Positions 1 to 8,436 are shown, counted from the first letter of the stretch. The stretch is 48,882 nucleotides of DNA from an uncultured Flavobacteriaceae bacterium (GCA_937959395.1 CALGLR010000044.1:1-48882), one strand, 5' to 3'. Notes: generated from the sequence alone by a model not told the origin. Made by a program: numbers and translations.

Positions 1-100
1 CAGTTTTTGGAGTAGACTTCTTTATTCTCCTAAACCCGAATCTGAAAAAAGATTCCATTTAATAAAGGCAATGCACTCTTTAATGAGTTCATTAGTAAAA
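1..100 (+). repeat. Left copy of a dispersed ~100-bp repeat
   Basis: By eye this stretch matches 41244-41343 at roughly four positions in five, in the same orientation, including the identical core GTAGACTTCTTTATTCT. The left copy abuts the provirus recombinase and the right copy lies upstream of speA. It may continue beyond the window. Confidence 0.7.
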
Positions 101-151
101 TCAAATTTATATAAAAAAATGATTGAAAAAACATTTTATGATTTTTTTTAG
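2..151 (+). pseudogene. C-terminal fragment of an unknown gene running in from outside the window
   Basis: An open frame enters from the left edge and ends at TAG 149-151, giving 49 codons with the recognisable stretch SRLLYSPKPESEKRFH. There is no start inside the window, so it is either the tail of a real gene or a remnant. I do not recognise the family. The same DNA recurs in decayed form at 41244-41343, where the equivalent frame has stops. That favours a dispersed or duplicated sequence over a conserved gene. Confidence 0.35.
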
Positions 152-196
152 TCTTTCTAGCCTACATATCTATTAATAAAATTTAGAAATTATAGT

Positions 197-762
197 TTAA
201 TTCCACAGTTTCTCAAATCGACTACTTACAATTCTAGTATAATTCACTGTATGTTTTGGGTCTCTATGTCCCAAATAATCTTGGATTAATCTCAAATCAT
301 ATCCTTTATTAGCTAAATAAAAACCACAAGAATGCCTTAATGTATATGGATGTACATTTTTATTGAAGTTTTATCTGCAGCTGTTTTAATTATGTAATTA
401 ACAGCTTGTCTCGTAAGAGGTAAGTTTCTTTCATTTACGAAAAGCCAAGGCAGATTATCTTTACGAGCTCTTAAATAACGTTTTATTGCACGAAGCTCAT
501 CCCCTGCTATTGGATGTTCTACAGATAATCCATTTTTAAGCCTTTCTATCCATAGTCTGGATTCTTTAAGCTTTATATTAATAGCCTCAGAAACTCTTAA
601 ACCATGTCTATACATCATTAGCAATAACAAATAATTCCTGATTGGATATCTACTTTGTTTTGAAGCTTCTAATAATTCTTTTACTTCTGCATTACTAAGA
701 AAATTCTTAGAGCGCTCGTGAGCATCTGTAGTCGTTTTTTGATTATTCTTTACATTTCGCCC
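197..762 (-). pseudogene. FimB/FimE-type tyrosine recombinase, frameshifted
   Basis: Site-specific tyrosine recombinase of the small (about 190-200 aa) FimB/FimE class, probably the integrase or a DNA invertase of the element. Read on the minus strand, the frame from about 762 carries box I (MYRHGLRVSEA) and the RLKNG...HP segment. After a shift of one base at the A5 run (plus positions 355-359) it carries box II (HPYTLRHSCGFYL, then LIQDYLGHRDPKHTVNYTR). These contain the expected R, HxxR, H/G-H and Tyr catalytic set. One extra A would restore a single frame ending at 197. No ATG is in frame at the 5' end, where TAA (763-765) precedes the frame, so the start is also unclear. It is either a recently broken gene or a homopolymer sequencing error. 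No programmed-slippage heptamer is in the right register. Confidence 0.85.
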
Positions 763-820
763 TTAGGTCATAATTTTAAAGTATCTAAGTAGGTCAATGG
801 ATTCAAACTTGTAAATGATC

Positions 821-854
821 TACTCTTTATAAAATACAATTTTTGTAAAGAGTA
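821..854. repeat. Palindrome with 9-bp perfect arms upstream of the recombinase
   Basis: Arms TACTCTTTA (821-829) and TAAAGAGTA (846-854) enclose an inner AAAAT-ACA-ATTTT palindrome. The inner sequence recurs at 1301-1315. The site lies about 60 bp upstream of the recombinase frame, so it could be an operator, a recombinase arm/core site or an origin element. Confidence 0.55.
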
Positions 855-1277
855 TAAAACTTGAAATCGCTTTTTTTATTCTAGTTTTAAATGAGGGTGG
901 TCAAAACCTATCGATATAATTACTTTCGAAAATTCTTATAAACCTATGGCATTTATTATTCTAACTAAGTTTGAAAAATAATCAATTAAATTCTCCGATT
1001 TTTGGTAGTATAAATTTGTTGGAACGTTTAATGAAGGCAAAAAAGTTAAACTACAATTAGTAAATAGAAAAATGTTTTCTGAATTAATATTAAACCAGTC
1101 TTTCGTGTAAATAATTAACAAAAAACCTTTTAAGATTACTGTTATTTGAGAATTCTGATTCTTCAAAAATTTTCCAAAAAAGAGTATGTTTATCTAATAG
1201 CATTTAATTCTCTCTAACAATTCTACATAGTTTGCTTCCATTGCAACTATAATTTATAATTTTCTTACTCAAATAAA
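855..1277. other. AT-rich spacer between recombinase and early genes
   Basis: About 420 bp without a convincing gene. A 76-codon minus-strand frame (936-1166) is present but is AT-rich, matches nothing I recognise and has no clear leader; I treat it as doubtful. The spacer is bounded on both sides by related palindromes (821-854 and 1278-1318), which is the main reason to look at it again. Confidence 0.5.
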
Positions 1278-1365
1278 ATTACAAAAATGTAATCACGTAC
1301 CAAAATACAATTTTGTACCACAAAACTTCCCAACTCACAAACTACTTTTATATGAACTTGTGAGT
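1278..1365. promoter_or_regulatory. Three consecutive palindromes in front of the first early gene
   Basis: In order: ATTACA-AAAA-TGTAAT (1278-1293, perfect); CAAAAT-ACA-ATTTTG (1301-1315, perfect, flanked on both sides by GTACC); and ACTCACAA (1333-1340) with TTGTGAGT (1358-1365), perfect arms 17 nt apart. The last arm overlaps the GTG start of the next gene. Such density suggests repressor operators or an origin/leader structure controlling the early block. The function is inferred. Confidence 0.6.
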
Positions 1366-2373
1366 CGCCCAAAACAACATACCGCCCAAAGTTTAAATGG
1401 TAATTACAACTATCTATTGTTTGATAGTGTCTTTGCATTTAATGATTTTGTTGATAATGAAATAAAAAAACTTTCCTCTGAAAATAAAATTCGTTGGGTT
1501 TCCACAGAAGAAAATACAAGTCGTCAATTACAAAGTGGTACCGATTGGTATGGTATGCCTACTCCTAAAAATATTCAAGAACTCGATAATCATAGTTCTT
1601 TTTTGGGCATGAAATTGGTTCAAAAAATTCAACCAAAAATTAAAGATAAACTTTCAAAGTATTTAGAATACTTAGACGATTCCGTTATACCAAAACCTAA
1701 AATAGCTTACAATAATCGTGGTTTGGGTGTATTCTCATTTGAACGTGCTGCAATGGGTATGTTCGAGATATTTCCTGTGAATACGTCGACATCACTTAAC
1801 ACATCGGTAAGCCAAATGAATATTGAACTCGATAATAAACAAGTTCAAACTTCGGTAAAAAGTGTCTATGCTTATTTTAAGGATAATCAAATCACTTACC
1901 TCTCTCTTCAGCTTTATATCATGGCTGGCGCTAATGCTGGTGTAAAAGGAAATGATTTACTCTATGTCGGTCTTGCTTGTGCAGAATTGGTTGAATTTAT
2001 GGAACTACGCGGTGTTTCGGTTGAAGTCAATGTGATGTTGGGTACAGCGTTCAATAATCAAGTGACGATGGGTTGTGTACGTGTGAAGCGCTTCCAGGAT
2101 CAATTAGATAAAAATCAATTATTACTTATGAGTAGTGATCCTCGATATTTTCGCTTTCGTGGTTTCAAGGCACTTGTAGCAATGAGTAATTATTTCTGCT
2201 TGACCATTCCGTCTGGTTTGGGATCGATTTCTACTAATATGGGCAATGCTTTCGTAAAAGCAATACAGCCAAAAGGTTTTGTATTTGAACAAAGCTACTC
2301 AATGGATTCCGCAGTAAAAAAAGTATCAACTATTATTTCAAATTATAAAAAACAGTTACCTAAAAATGAATAA
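1360..2373 (+). CDS. Early-region protein, possibly vWA/CobT-like
   Basis: A 337-aa soluble protein beginning at a GTG (SRPKQHTAQ...). The N-terminal part has a SGTDWYGMPTPKNIQEL segment. The C-terminal half reads like an alpha/beta fold: repeated strand-helix units with VYAYFKDN, LACAELVEFMELRGVSVEV and a VRVKRFQD...DPRYFRFRGF block. From memory, phage and mobile-element proteins with a von Willebrand A/CobT-like fold share this order, but I cannot confirm it. No ATG is available upstream in frame; the GTG overlaps a palindrome arm. It is the first gene of the 1360-4377 block. A replication or regulatory role is a guess. Confidence 0.6.
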   Translation: MSRPKQHTAQSLNGNYNYLLFDSVFAFNDFVDNEIKKLSSENKIRWVSTEENTSRQLQSGTDWYGMPTPKNIQELDNHSSFLGMKLVQKIQPKIKDKLSKYLEYLDDSVIPKPKIAYNNRGLGVFSFERAAMGMFEIFPVNTSTSLNTSVSQMNIELDNKQVQTSVKSVYAYFKDNQITYLSLQLYIMAGANAGVKGNDLLYVGLACAELVEFMELRGVSVEVNVMLGTAFNNQVTMGCVRVKRFQDQLDKNQLLLMSSDPRYFRFRGFKALVAMSNYFCLTIPSGLGSISTNMGNAFVKAIQPKGFVFEQSYSMDSAVKKVSTIISNYKKQLPKNE

Positions 2374-2692
2374 GAAAATGCTAAAACAAAGTGTTATCAA
2401 TAAGATAATGGATAAAGCAAGTGAGATTAATAAAGCCTGTAAGTTACAATGCAGAGATTTTAAGATCATGTTTTTACCAAAATATGAAAACACCTTAATA
2501 CTGCGATGGATTACAATAGACATTTCTAATGAAGACAACCCCATACAGCTTTACGATTATGAATATTTTAATACAATTGGAATATCGCAACGCTGCCCTA
2601 TTTTTCTATCAATTCAAGAAGAAATTAATGACTTTAATTTGAATCTGAAAGTACTTCATCATCAAGATTTCGCTATAGATCATAAATTATAA
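2366..2692 (+). CDS. Hypothetical protein, 108 aa
   Basis: Starts inside the last codons of the preceding gene (8-bp overlap), which indicates translational coupling. The N-terminus is basic and helical (MNKKMLKQSVINKIMDKASE). The rest is a mixed sequence with two cysteines (KACKLQCRD) and no membrane segment or motif I recognise. Position and overlap make it a real member of the early operon. Confidence 0.6.
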   Translation: MNKKMLKQSVINKIMDKASEINKACKLQCRDFKIMFLPKYENTLILRWITIDISNEDNPIQLYDYEYFNTIGISQRCPIFLSIQEEINDFNLNLKVLHHQDFAIDHKL

Positions 2693-2695
2693 AAT

Positions 2696-3010
2696 ATGTA
2701 CAAAACAAAGAATACAACACAACAAGACCTAAAGGCTCTTGAGATTAAAAACCAAGAAGATATTTTAGAATTAACAGGAAGCAAATTAGATACTGTAAAA
2801 GCATGGGAAGTAATAAAATCTGCATCTGAAAACTTTAGTAATTCAGACCTAAAGGCACAGGAAGCAGATGCGCTTCTTTACGAAATGCTTTACCCGAAAA
2901 CGAAACAAAAGACTTCTAAAGATTCCAATAAAGAGATTATTCGACTTAAAGAAAAAGAACGTGCCAGAGCTTTGGAACTCCTGGAACTAGAATTATTAAT
3001 CGCAGCTTAA
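2696..3010 (+). CDS. Hypothetical helical protein, 104 aa
   Basis: Begins 3 bp after the previous stop. It is predominantly helical and charged: an ALEIKNQEDILELTGSK segment is followed by a lysine/glutamate-rich C-terminus (LKEKERARALELLELELL) likely to form a coiled coil. No family recognised. Its operon position between two early genes supports it. Confidence 0.6.
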   Translation: MYKTKNTTQQDLKALEIKNQEDILELTGSKLDTVKAWEVIKSASENFSNSDLKAQEADALLYEMLYPKTKQKTSKDSNKEIIRLKEKERARALELLELELLIAA

Positions 3011-3019
3011 AAATAAACA

Positions 3020-3649
3020 ATGACCATACAACAATTACAAACGCTCGATATGAGCAAAGTGCAACCTGAAGCATTACAAACTGCAGTTCAAGACCTATTG
3101 AATGATTACAAGGAAACTTCGGATAAAAATGCTTTTGAAGATATTGCTAAAGAAAATATTGAGAAAGTTTTTTTATTAGTTGAACGCTTATCTCCACATG
3201 CAGTTAAAAAAGAAAAAACTGAGAAGCTTGAGCCAAAAGAAGATTCTAAACAGAAGCAAGGCAAAACTTCAAAAGACAAAAAGAAATCAGATAATAAAAA
3301 TGATAAGCCTTCTAAAACACTTAAAAAAGAATTAGATAAATTAACTGAAGACATAAAATCGTGTCGAGTAAAAATAAGACGATATAATGAAGAAAAACGC
3401 AAGAGCGAACCTCAAAAGCCAAAGCCTAAACGCCATACAAAAATCAAAAATCACTTTATCGCCATTGCCAATTTAATTCCCCCAGCTCACAAAGACAATG
3501 TGAAGATGCAAAAGGAAGCTGAAAAAATACTACTTAAAGCCCATCGTGGTATTATGAATACTTACGGCATCAACTTTATTCGTGCCGAAGCTGGAGAGAA
3601 AGCCATTAAAGAGAAATATGATAAAATGGAAGAAAAAGCCACAAAATAA
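3020..3649 (+). CDS. Hypothetical protein with lysine-rich middle, 209 aa
   Basis: Residues 1-65 are helical, 66-105 are a low-complexity Lys/Glu/Asp stretch, and 105-130 a coiled coil. Residues 140-205 form a compact conserved-looking domain ending EAGEKAIKEKYDKMEEKA, with HFIAIANLIPP and ILLKAHRGIMNTYG. I recall similar C-terminal domains in small proteins of Bacteroidota mobile elements but have no function for them. The basic character would suit DNA binding. Nine bases separate it from the upstream gene and 2 from the downstream one. Confidence 0.6.
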   Translation: MTIQQLQTLDMSKVQPEALQTAVQDLLNDYKETSDKNAFEDIAKENIEKVFLLVERLSPHAVKKEKTEKLEPKEDSKQKQGKTSKDKKKSDNKNDKPSKTLKKELDKLTEDIKSCRVKIRRYNEEKRKSEPQKPKPKRHTKIKNHFIAIANLIPPAHKDNVKMQKEAEKILLKAHRGIMNTYGINFIRAEAGEKAIKEKYDKMEEKATK

Positions 3650-3651
3650 CT

Positions 3652-3897
3652 ATGAATAAAAAAGTATTAATTATTACGGGAGCTGGACTTGCAATAGGAT
3701 TTGTCGAAGCTCTCATTTATTACAATTTAGGCAAGAATGACCCTGCAAAGGATTTTAAATTTCAAATACCGAGAGGTGCTGAACTTTTAAAAACAACCGG
3801 TATTATCATAGCAACCTCATTGGCAACCGCTGCGCTTTCTAATGTTTTAGAAAGTGCTATTGCCGAACAACCACAACTCATCCCAATAACAACATAG
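3652..3897 (+). CDS. Small membrane protein, 81 aa
   Basis: Two hydrophobic segments: VLIITGAGLAIGFVEALIYY (about residues 4-23) and TTGIIIATSLATAALSNVL (about 49-67), separated by a basic loop (DFKFQIPRG). It is likely an inner-membrane hairpin protein. It sits 2 bp after the previous stop in the early operon. No family recognised. Confidence 0.6.
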   Translation: MNKKVLIITGAGLAIGFVEALIYYNLGKNDPAKDFKFQIPRGAELLKTTGIIIATSLATAALSNVLESAIAEQPQLIPITT

Positions 3898-3900
3898 ATT

Positions 3901-4377
3901 ATGAAAAAAATAGAACATCAAGTCTTTCTGAAGACTAACAAACTAGATAAAAAATTACTGCTACAACCTATTCAAGAAAAAATGGAAATCTACGACCGTA
4001 TGTATAGGCTCTTAGATACCGTTTCTGATTGCGATAAAGACAACTTAATTGAACAGTTAGAAACGCTCGATCTTGAAATTTTAGAAGACATCGACAACGA
4101 GTATGCCGATAAATTAGAATATAATGAGCTTGAAGAACTTATAGAAGATAAGCCAGTTCCAGTAAAGATCGCTACTAAAATAGAGCTACCAAAGAAAATT
4201 ACGGATGAGTCTATCTTAGATGAGTTGGTAAAAATGGGACGTACTCAAAATATTGGGCGTTCTACCCTCAGAGATTTAGGAATTAAAACTGAATTGGATT
4301 GGGAAACCCTTATAGGAAAATACCGCCTAAGTAGAACTAGTGTTTTTAGGTATCGCTACTCTATCAAAAAACTGTAG
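3901..4377 (+). CDS. Possible DNA-binding protein, 158 aa
   Basis: An acidic central part (about residues 50-85) precedes a C-terminal segment, ILDELVKMGRTQNIGRSTLR through LSRTSVFRYRYSIKKL, whose pattern suggests a helix-turn-helix-like end. It is the last gene of the early operon; the next gene lies on the opposite strand. A regulator of the element is plausible but unproven. Confidence 0.55.
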   Translation: MKKIEHQVFLKTNKLDKKLLLQPIQEKMEIYDRMYRLLDTVSDCDKDNLIEQLETLDLEILEDIDNEYADKLEYNELEELIEDKPVPVKIATKIELPKKITDESILDELVKMGRTQNIGRSTLRDLGIKTELDWETLIGKYRLSRTSVFRYRYSIKKL

Positions 4378-4559
4378 TTTAATATTATATTCATTATAAA
4401 GTAAATTGTTAGGGGTAATTTGAGATAAGAAATATTTCAAGTAGCCATTATATTTCACTTTCTTACTTTTCAGAACTTATTAATTCTTTAATTTGATAAA
4501 ACTTTCAGATGGTAGAAATAATCTTTATGCAAACTTTGGGAAAAATTTAGATACTCCAT
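4378..4559. other. Convergent intergenic stretch
   Basis: 182 bp between the early operon (plus) and the KAP gene (minus). It is AT-rich. I see no clear hairpin-plus-T-run terminator and no small gene. Confidence 0.4.
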
Positions 4560-6410
4560 TTAACTTTCTTCTTTTTTTAACCTTGAACAAGTATCTGTAA
4601 GTACCGTTTTTAATTCTTCCCATAAAAATTTTCGCAGTATATGAGGTTCATTGACCTTTAAGTGCCTTTGGACAGATTTCAACAACGTGTTTAGACAGCT
4701 ATAATCATTTGGATAAAACTGTGTAATGTTATTATGATTATATCGCTCTCTCATTTCATTGGTAAATAATGTAAGATACTGGTTAGAGCTTCTCTTTAAC
4801 GCACTAAATAATTTGTTCCCATCTAAATAGGCTATAAACTCTTTATTGAATTTTTTATCCTTAAATAGTGCGTGTAGTTTGCCATAATCCTCAAAGGCAA
4901 GAACTTCAATAAGTTGATTACTATCCAGATTTACTGATTCTATATTAAGCACGTTATGAAATTCTACAATCTTATTTCTTATGGGTTGTGCAATTGGATT
5001 GTTTAATCTAGTATGAATCAAATTATCATAAAATCTATGATCTATTTCTTTCCTTTCAAAAGCTATTTTAATACCTGTAAATAACTTTTCTTCAATGTCA
5101 TCATGAGTATATTTTATAAGACCTTTCTCTACTAAGAAATGATAAAAGATAGATAATTGTTCATAATTGTATATACTATAAGCCCCCTTTTCTAAAAATT
5201 CTAAAACATCTTTAGTATAGCTTATAAATTTTTCATTGGTGAATTTTCTAAAATTATAACCCATAAGATTAGCAAAAGCTTCATCTTCCTTTGTTGGAGT
5301 CTTTGGTCTTCTTTTTTCTAATTCATTAATTAGTTTGTCTTCATCCAAATAACCAGAAAGGATATAAGTATAAACACTCTCGTAAAAATGATAATTATCT
5401 AATCTATTATTTAAATATTTTAGACAGAATGTTTCAGCATAGCTTTTCTTTTTTTTTGGAGCTTCTTTTTTATCTACGGCTTTTATCTTAAATTGATCCA
5501 GTCTCTCTATCTGGTACCATAAAAAAGAATTGTTACCTAAATTCTTAAAGTCTTGCGATTCGTTAGATTTTAATGAGCCATTTTTGTATTCGATAGAAAT
5601 TATAGCCGTTAAGAATAGAAGTTCTTTTTTTAATTCCTTATCAAAAATATTTACATGCTTGTAGATAACACGAAAACTATCAATAAAAAAAGAAATAGTT
5701 CTAATATTTGCTTCTTTTTGGTCATCGAATATGCGGCGTATAAAGTTTTGATTATCTTTTATAAATGTAAAAAAAGCTGCTTCTTTTTCATATTTAACAT
5801 AGAGTTTTGGTAATATATTTTCTATATCAGGGTTATAGTTTACAGTACGCCCTATTATTTTTTCTTTTGTATTATAATAGTGCTTTTTTCGCTTCTTATC
5901 TCTATTAAGTATTTTATCTTCATCAGCTAGAATTAAACACTTAAGGTTTTTGTGTTCTACTAAACCATTAATAAAACCGAGTATTTCTTTTATTGGTATT
6001 TGACAGCGTTCTAAATCATCGAAACAAATAAATTTCTTCGAAAAGTTAAAACTATCGATTCCAATACCTTGAAACAAATCAGAAGGATCAACTTTGATAA
6101 TTGCTTTACTCAAAGAACCTATCGTGTTTCCAATTAGCTTGCGAGCAGTCTTTAATGTTTTGCTTTGCCCTTTATCAAGATACGGTATTAGCTTAATAAA
6201 AAGCTGTCTTTGCAATGTTTTAATGGTTTTTATTCCATTTAGTGAAATATAGATAGACTTAAATTTTTGTCTTTCAACCAGTGGGGATAAAGAATCTTTC
6301 CAAAAAAAAGTTTTACCAGTTCCCCACGCTCCATTAAGCATCAAAGCATATTGTGCATTCTCCGTTTTTAAATATTCGATTACTATTGATTCTATGTTTT
6401 CGGGCTTCAT
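4560..6410 (-). CDS. KAP-type P-loop NTPase, probable defence gene
   Basis: A 616-aa protein with Walker A GAWGTGKT at residues 27-34 and Walker B FICFDDLER at about 128-136, followed by the strand LKCLILADEDKIL. This is the order of KAP-family NTPases. Unlike classical KAP proteins I see no inserted membrane helices. The long C-terminal two thirds (200-616) is soluble and helical and may be the sensor/effector part. Family members occur in mobile elements and are often linked to phage defence. It lies 60 bp downstream of the AbiE-like pair on the same strand, so a three-gene defence operon is likely. The specific activity is unknown. Confidence 0.8.
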   Translation of the reverse strand: MKPENIESIVIEYLKTENAQYALMLNGAWGTGKTFFWKDSLSPLVERQKFKSIYISLNGIKTIKTLQRQLFIKLIPYLDKGQSKTLKTARKLIGNTIGSLSKAIIKVDPSDLFQGIGIDSFNFSKKFICFDDLERCQIPIKEILGFINGLVEHKNLKCLILADEDKILNRDKKRKKHYYNTKEKIIGRTVNYNPDIENILPKLYVKYEKEAAFFTFIKDNQNFIRRIFDDQKEANIRTISFFIDSFRVIYKHVNIFDKELKKELLFLTAIISIEYKNGSLKSNESQDFKNLGNNSFLWYQIERLDQFKIKAVDKKEAPKKKKSYAETFCLKYLNNRLDNYHFYESVYTYILSGYLDEDKLINELEKRRPKTPTKEDEAFANLMGYNFRKFTNEKFISYTKDVLEFLEKGAYSIYNYEQLSIFYHFLVEKGLIKYTHDDIEEKLFTGIKIAFERKEIDHRFYDNLIHTRLNNPIAQPIRNKIVEFHNVLNIESVNLDSNQLIEVLAFEDYGKLHALFKDKKFNKEFIAYLDGNKLFSALKRSSNQYLTLFTNEMRERYNHNNITQFYPNDYSCLNTLLKSVQRHLKVNEPHILRKFLWEELKTVLTDTCSRLKKEES

Positions 6411-6470
6411 AATAATTGAAAAGGTTATTTAATAAATTGAAAGAATTTGTTCTATTGATATTCTTGTTTT

Positions 6471-7592
6471 TTAGTGTGCTTTGTCTAGTTTATTTAATAA
6501 TTCAACAGCCTTAAACCAGTAATAAAATATTGTTCTATCTGGCTGTCTCTTTAACTTATTTAAAAAATGCCATTCAAGGTTTTCTATTTCTAGTTTATTT
6601 ATATCCTGTTTATTATAGTATTCTATAGCTCCGCTTTTCTTTTGTAAAAGAATTGCGGAGAGATAAGCAACTCTAGCAGATGCAGCTAAAGCATCTTCAA
6701 TTCTAAAATGACCAGTCATTAAAAAAGCACTACCAAAACTTAGAATCCCTTTCTTTAAATCTTGAAAATTCTTTTTGGATTCTTCAGTTGTATTTTTTTC
6801 ACGTCTCGCTAATGTGGCACAAGTGTTTACGGTATCCCATAAAACATACTTAGGAGTGACTTGTTTTGCTTTAAATTCTTCAGATGAATTTCGATATGTT
6901 ATTTCAGCTTCTGCGAAAGCATTAAAGCTCGTTTTAACAGTATTAATATCGCTTATTTTTTCAAATAGTTTGCTTAAATCAAATAATTGCTTACATATTT
7001 CCATAGCAAACAACTGACCGTCTTTGTAGTAAGGTATACCTACTGTATTTGGCGCAAAAGCGGTGAGCTTGTCTCCTGTAATAGCATTTATAGATGGTGT
7101 GGTTACTGTTAGGGGGTTTTCTATAGAAATCCAAACAGTAGCTATAGGAGTAGCTATCATTTTAGAATAATGCGCACTATCAAATAGTATATCTAATAAA
7201 ATCGTTCCAGGAACATTAGAATTATAAACAGAAGCAAAATAAAACGTATAATGTGCTTTAGGAATGCCCTTTTTATAGCTACGGTTTTCATTAAGCTTAC
7301 GTGATGTGAAATGGGAATTCGCCACAACGTTGTCAAGTATTGCTTCTAGTGGCTGTCTTTTAATTGTGCTTATAATATCAATATCTATTGAAAAGCGATT
7401 ACCCTCTTGTAAAAGAAGAACAAGACTCGTCCCGCCTTTAAAAACAAAATCAAGTCCAGCTACTTTAAGTTGTTCCAAAAGATAGAGCGCTTGAATCATT
7501 TTTTCAAGAATGTTAACATCAATATTTTTATGCTGGCGATTTGCTTTAAAGCTATCTATCCATTCTTTCGTAAAACTTTCTGGTTTAATCAT
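6471..7592 (-). CDS. AbiEii-type nucleotidyltransferase toxin
   Basis: A 373-aa protein with the minimal-nucleotidyltransferase signature: KGGTSLVLL (residues about 52-60; GGTS at 53-56) and SIDIDI (68-73), giving the GG-S...DxD metal-binding core. This is the AbiEii/AbiGii toxin family, whose members act as nucleotidyltransferases in type IV toxin-antitoxin or abortive-infection systems. Its start overlaps the end of the upstream partner by 8 bp, the usual antitoxin-first arrangement. Fully intact, as expected for a functional cargo gene. Confidence 0.88.
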   Translation of the reverse strand: MIKPESFTKEWIDSFKANRQHKNIDVNILEKMIQALYLLEQLKVAGLDFVFKGGTSLVLLLQEGNRFSIDIDIISTIKRQPLEAILDNVVANSHFTSRKLNENRSYKKGIPKAHYTFYFASVYNSNVPGTILLDILFDSAHYSKMIATPIATVWISIENPLTVTTPSINAITGDKLTAFAPNTVGIPYYKDGQLFAMEICKQLFDLSKLFEKISDINTVKTSFNAFAEAEITYRNSSEEFKAKQVTPKYVLWDTVNTCATLARREKNTTEESKKNFQDLKKGILSFGSAFLMTGHFRIEDALAASARVAYLSAILLQKKSGAIEYYNKQDINKLEIENLEWHFLNKLKRQPDRTIFYYWFKAVELLNKLDKAH

Positions 7593-8352
7593 CTTTAATC
7601 TGATTTAGTAATTCACTCATATTCTTAGTCATAAATTGTTTTATTTCTAGTTCTTTTTTTCTGCGTTTAGCATAACTAAAAAGGGTTGTAAAATTGATGT
7701 TATATTTTTCAATAATTTGTTTGTAAATGGTTACAATTTCAGAACCTTGATAAAAATGAAATAATCTATCATCTACAAATAGATCAACCATCATTTTCTC
7801 AAGCGTTGGAACATAAAAAGAAAACTTCTTATCCCCTATTTTGCTTAACGGTGATCTCGTATTTAGTCTTTTAATAACAATAGGCATGACACTCTCATTA
7901 ATATAAAAATTAATGTCTTTGTGGTCTGGATTAAAATAGATATCTGCATTTAATGTATCTTTAAAATGATAGTATAACGTTTCAACAAAGTCACGCTCAA
8001 CCTCAATGAAAATCATCTGAGATGTTGTTTGATGTCTTGAAAATTCATTAAGCCATTGCGTATCCATAATGCTGTATTTAATACCCTCTAATTTTTCGTT
8101 AGCTTTCTTAGCGATCTTGATAACCCTATCCGAAATAAGAGGTTTGTATTTAAGCTTAGATGAAATTGAATACAAGCTAAGTTTTATATTCTTAATTATG
8201 TTTCTTTTTTTTAAATCATAAATACGCCATCCAAAAGTACTTTCTTTTAGATCAGGTTCATACTTAAGAAAAAAACTAAAAAGCTCTTCTCTACTGAATG
8301 TTTCCACATCTTTAAATGTTTCTATAAGCTTATTTTCTATAAATTTTGACAT
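7585..8352 (-). CDS. AbiEi-like antitoxin/regulator (DUF6577-like)
   Basis: A 255-aa protein. The N-terminal 60 residues look like a winged helix (FSREELFSFF ... STFGWRIYDLKKRNIIKNIK). The remainder resembles the C-terminal domain of AbiEi-type antitoxins: an SIMDTQWLNEFSRHQ strand-helix and LEKMMVDLFVD. Partners of AbiEii usually repress their own operon, and the upstream DNA carries a matching set of repeats (8363-8420). The DUF6577 assignment is from memory of such pairs. It is translationally coupled to the toxin gene. Confidence 0.75.
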   Translation of the reverse strand: MSKFIENKLIETFKDVETFSREELFSFFLKYEPDLKESTFGWRIYDLKKRNIIKNIKLSLYSISSKLKYKPLISDRVIKIAKKANEKLEGIKYSIMDTQWLNEFSRHQTTSQMIFIEVERDFVETLYYHFKDTLNADIYFNPDHKDINFYINESVMPIVIKRLNTRSPLSKIGDKKFSFYVPTLEKMMVDLFVDDRLFHFYQGSEIVTIYKQIIEKYNINFTTLFSYAKRRKKELEIKQFMTKNMSELLNQIKDD

Positions 8353-8362
8353 AATTAAAAAT

Positions 8363-8436
8363 TCAAATATTTACCAAATATACAAAAAATTGGTTAATAT
8401 TAGAAATCAAATATTTACCACTAAAATAATATAGTG
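8363..8436 (-). promoter_or_regulatory. Probable operator array of the AbiE-like operon
   Basis: TCAAATATTTACCA occurs twice in direct orientation (8363-8376 and 8407-8420), with an inverted near-copy between them (8391-8404, 12 of 14 positions). A perfect CCACTA/TAGTGG palindrome follows (8418-8436). The array begins 11 bp upstream of the antitoxin start. AbiEi-family antitoxins repress by binding inverted repeats at this position, so an autoregulatory operator is the natural reading. The rest of the gap to 8556 should also hold the plus-strand promoter for the late block. Confidence 0.7.

Noticed and set aside
337-370. Programmed -1 frameshifting in the recombinase
   Set aside because: No slippery heptamer of the X-XXY-YYZ form is in register, and the 5' end also lacks a start codon, so decay or a sequencing error is simpler.
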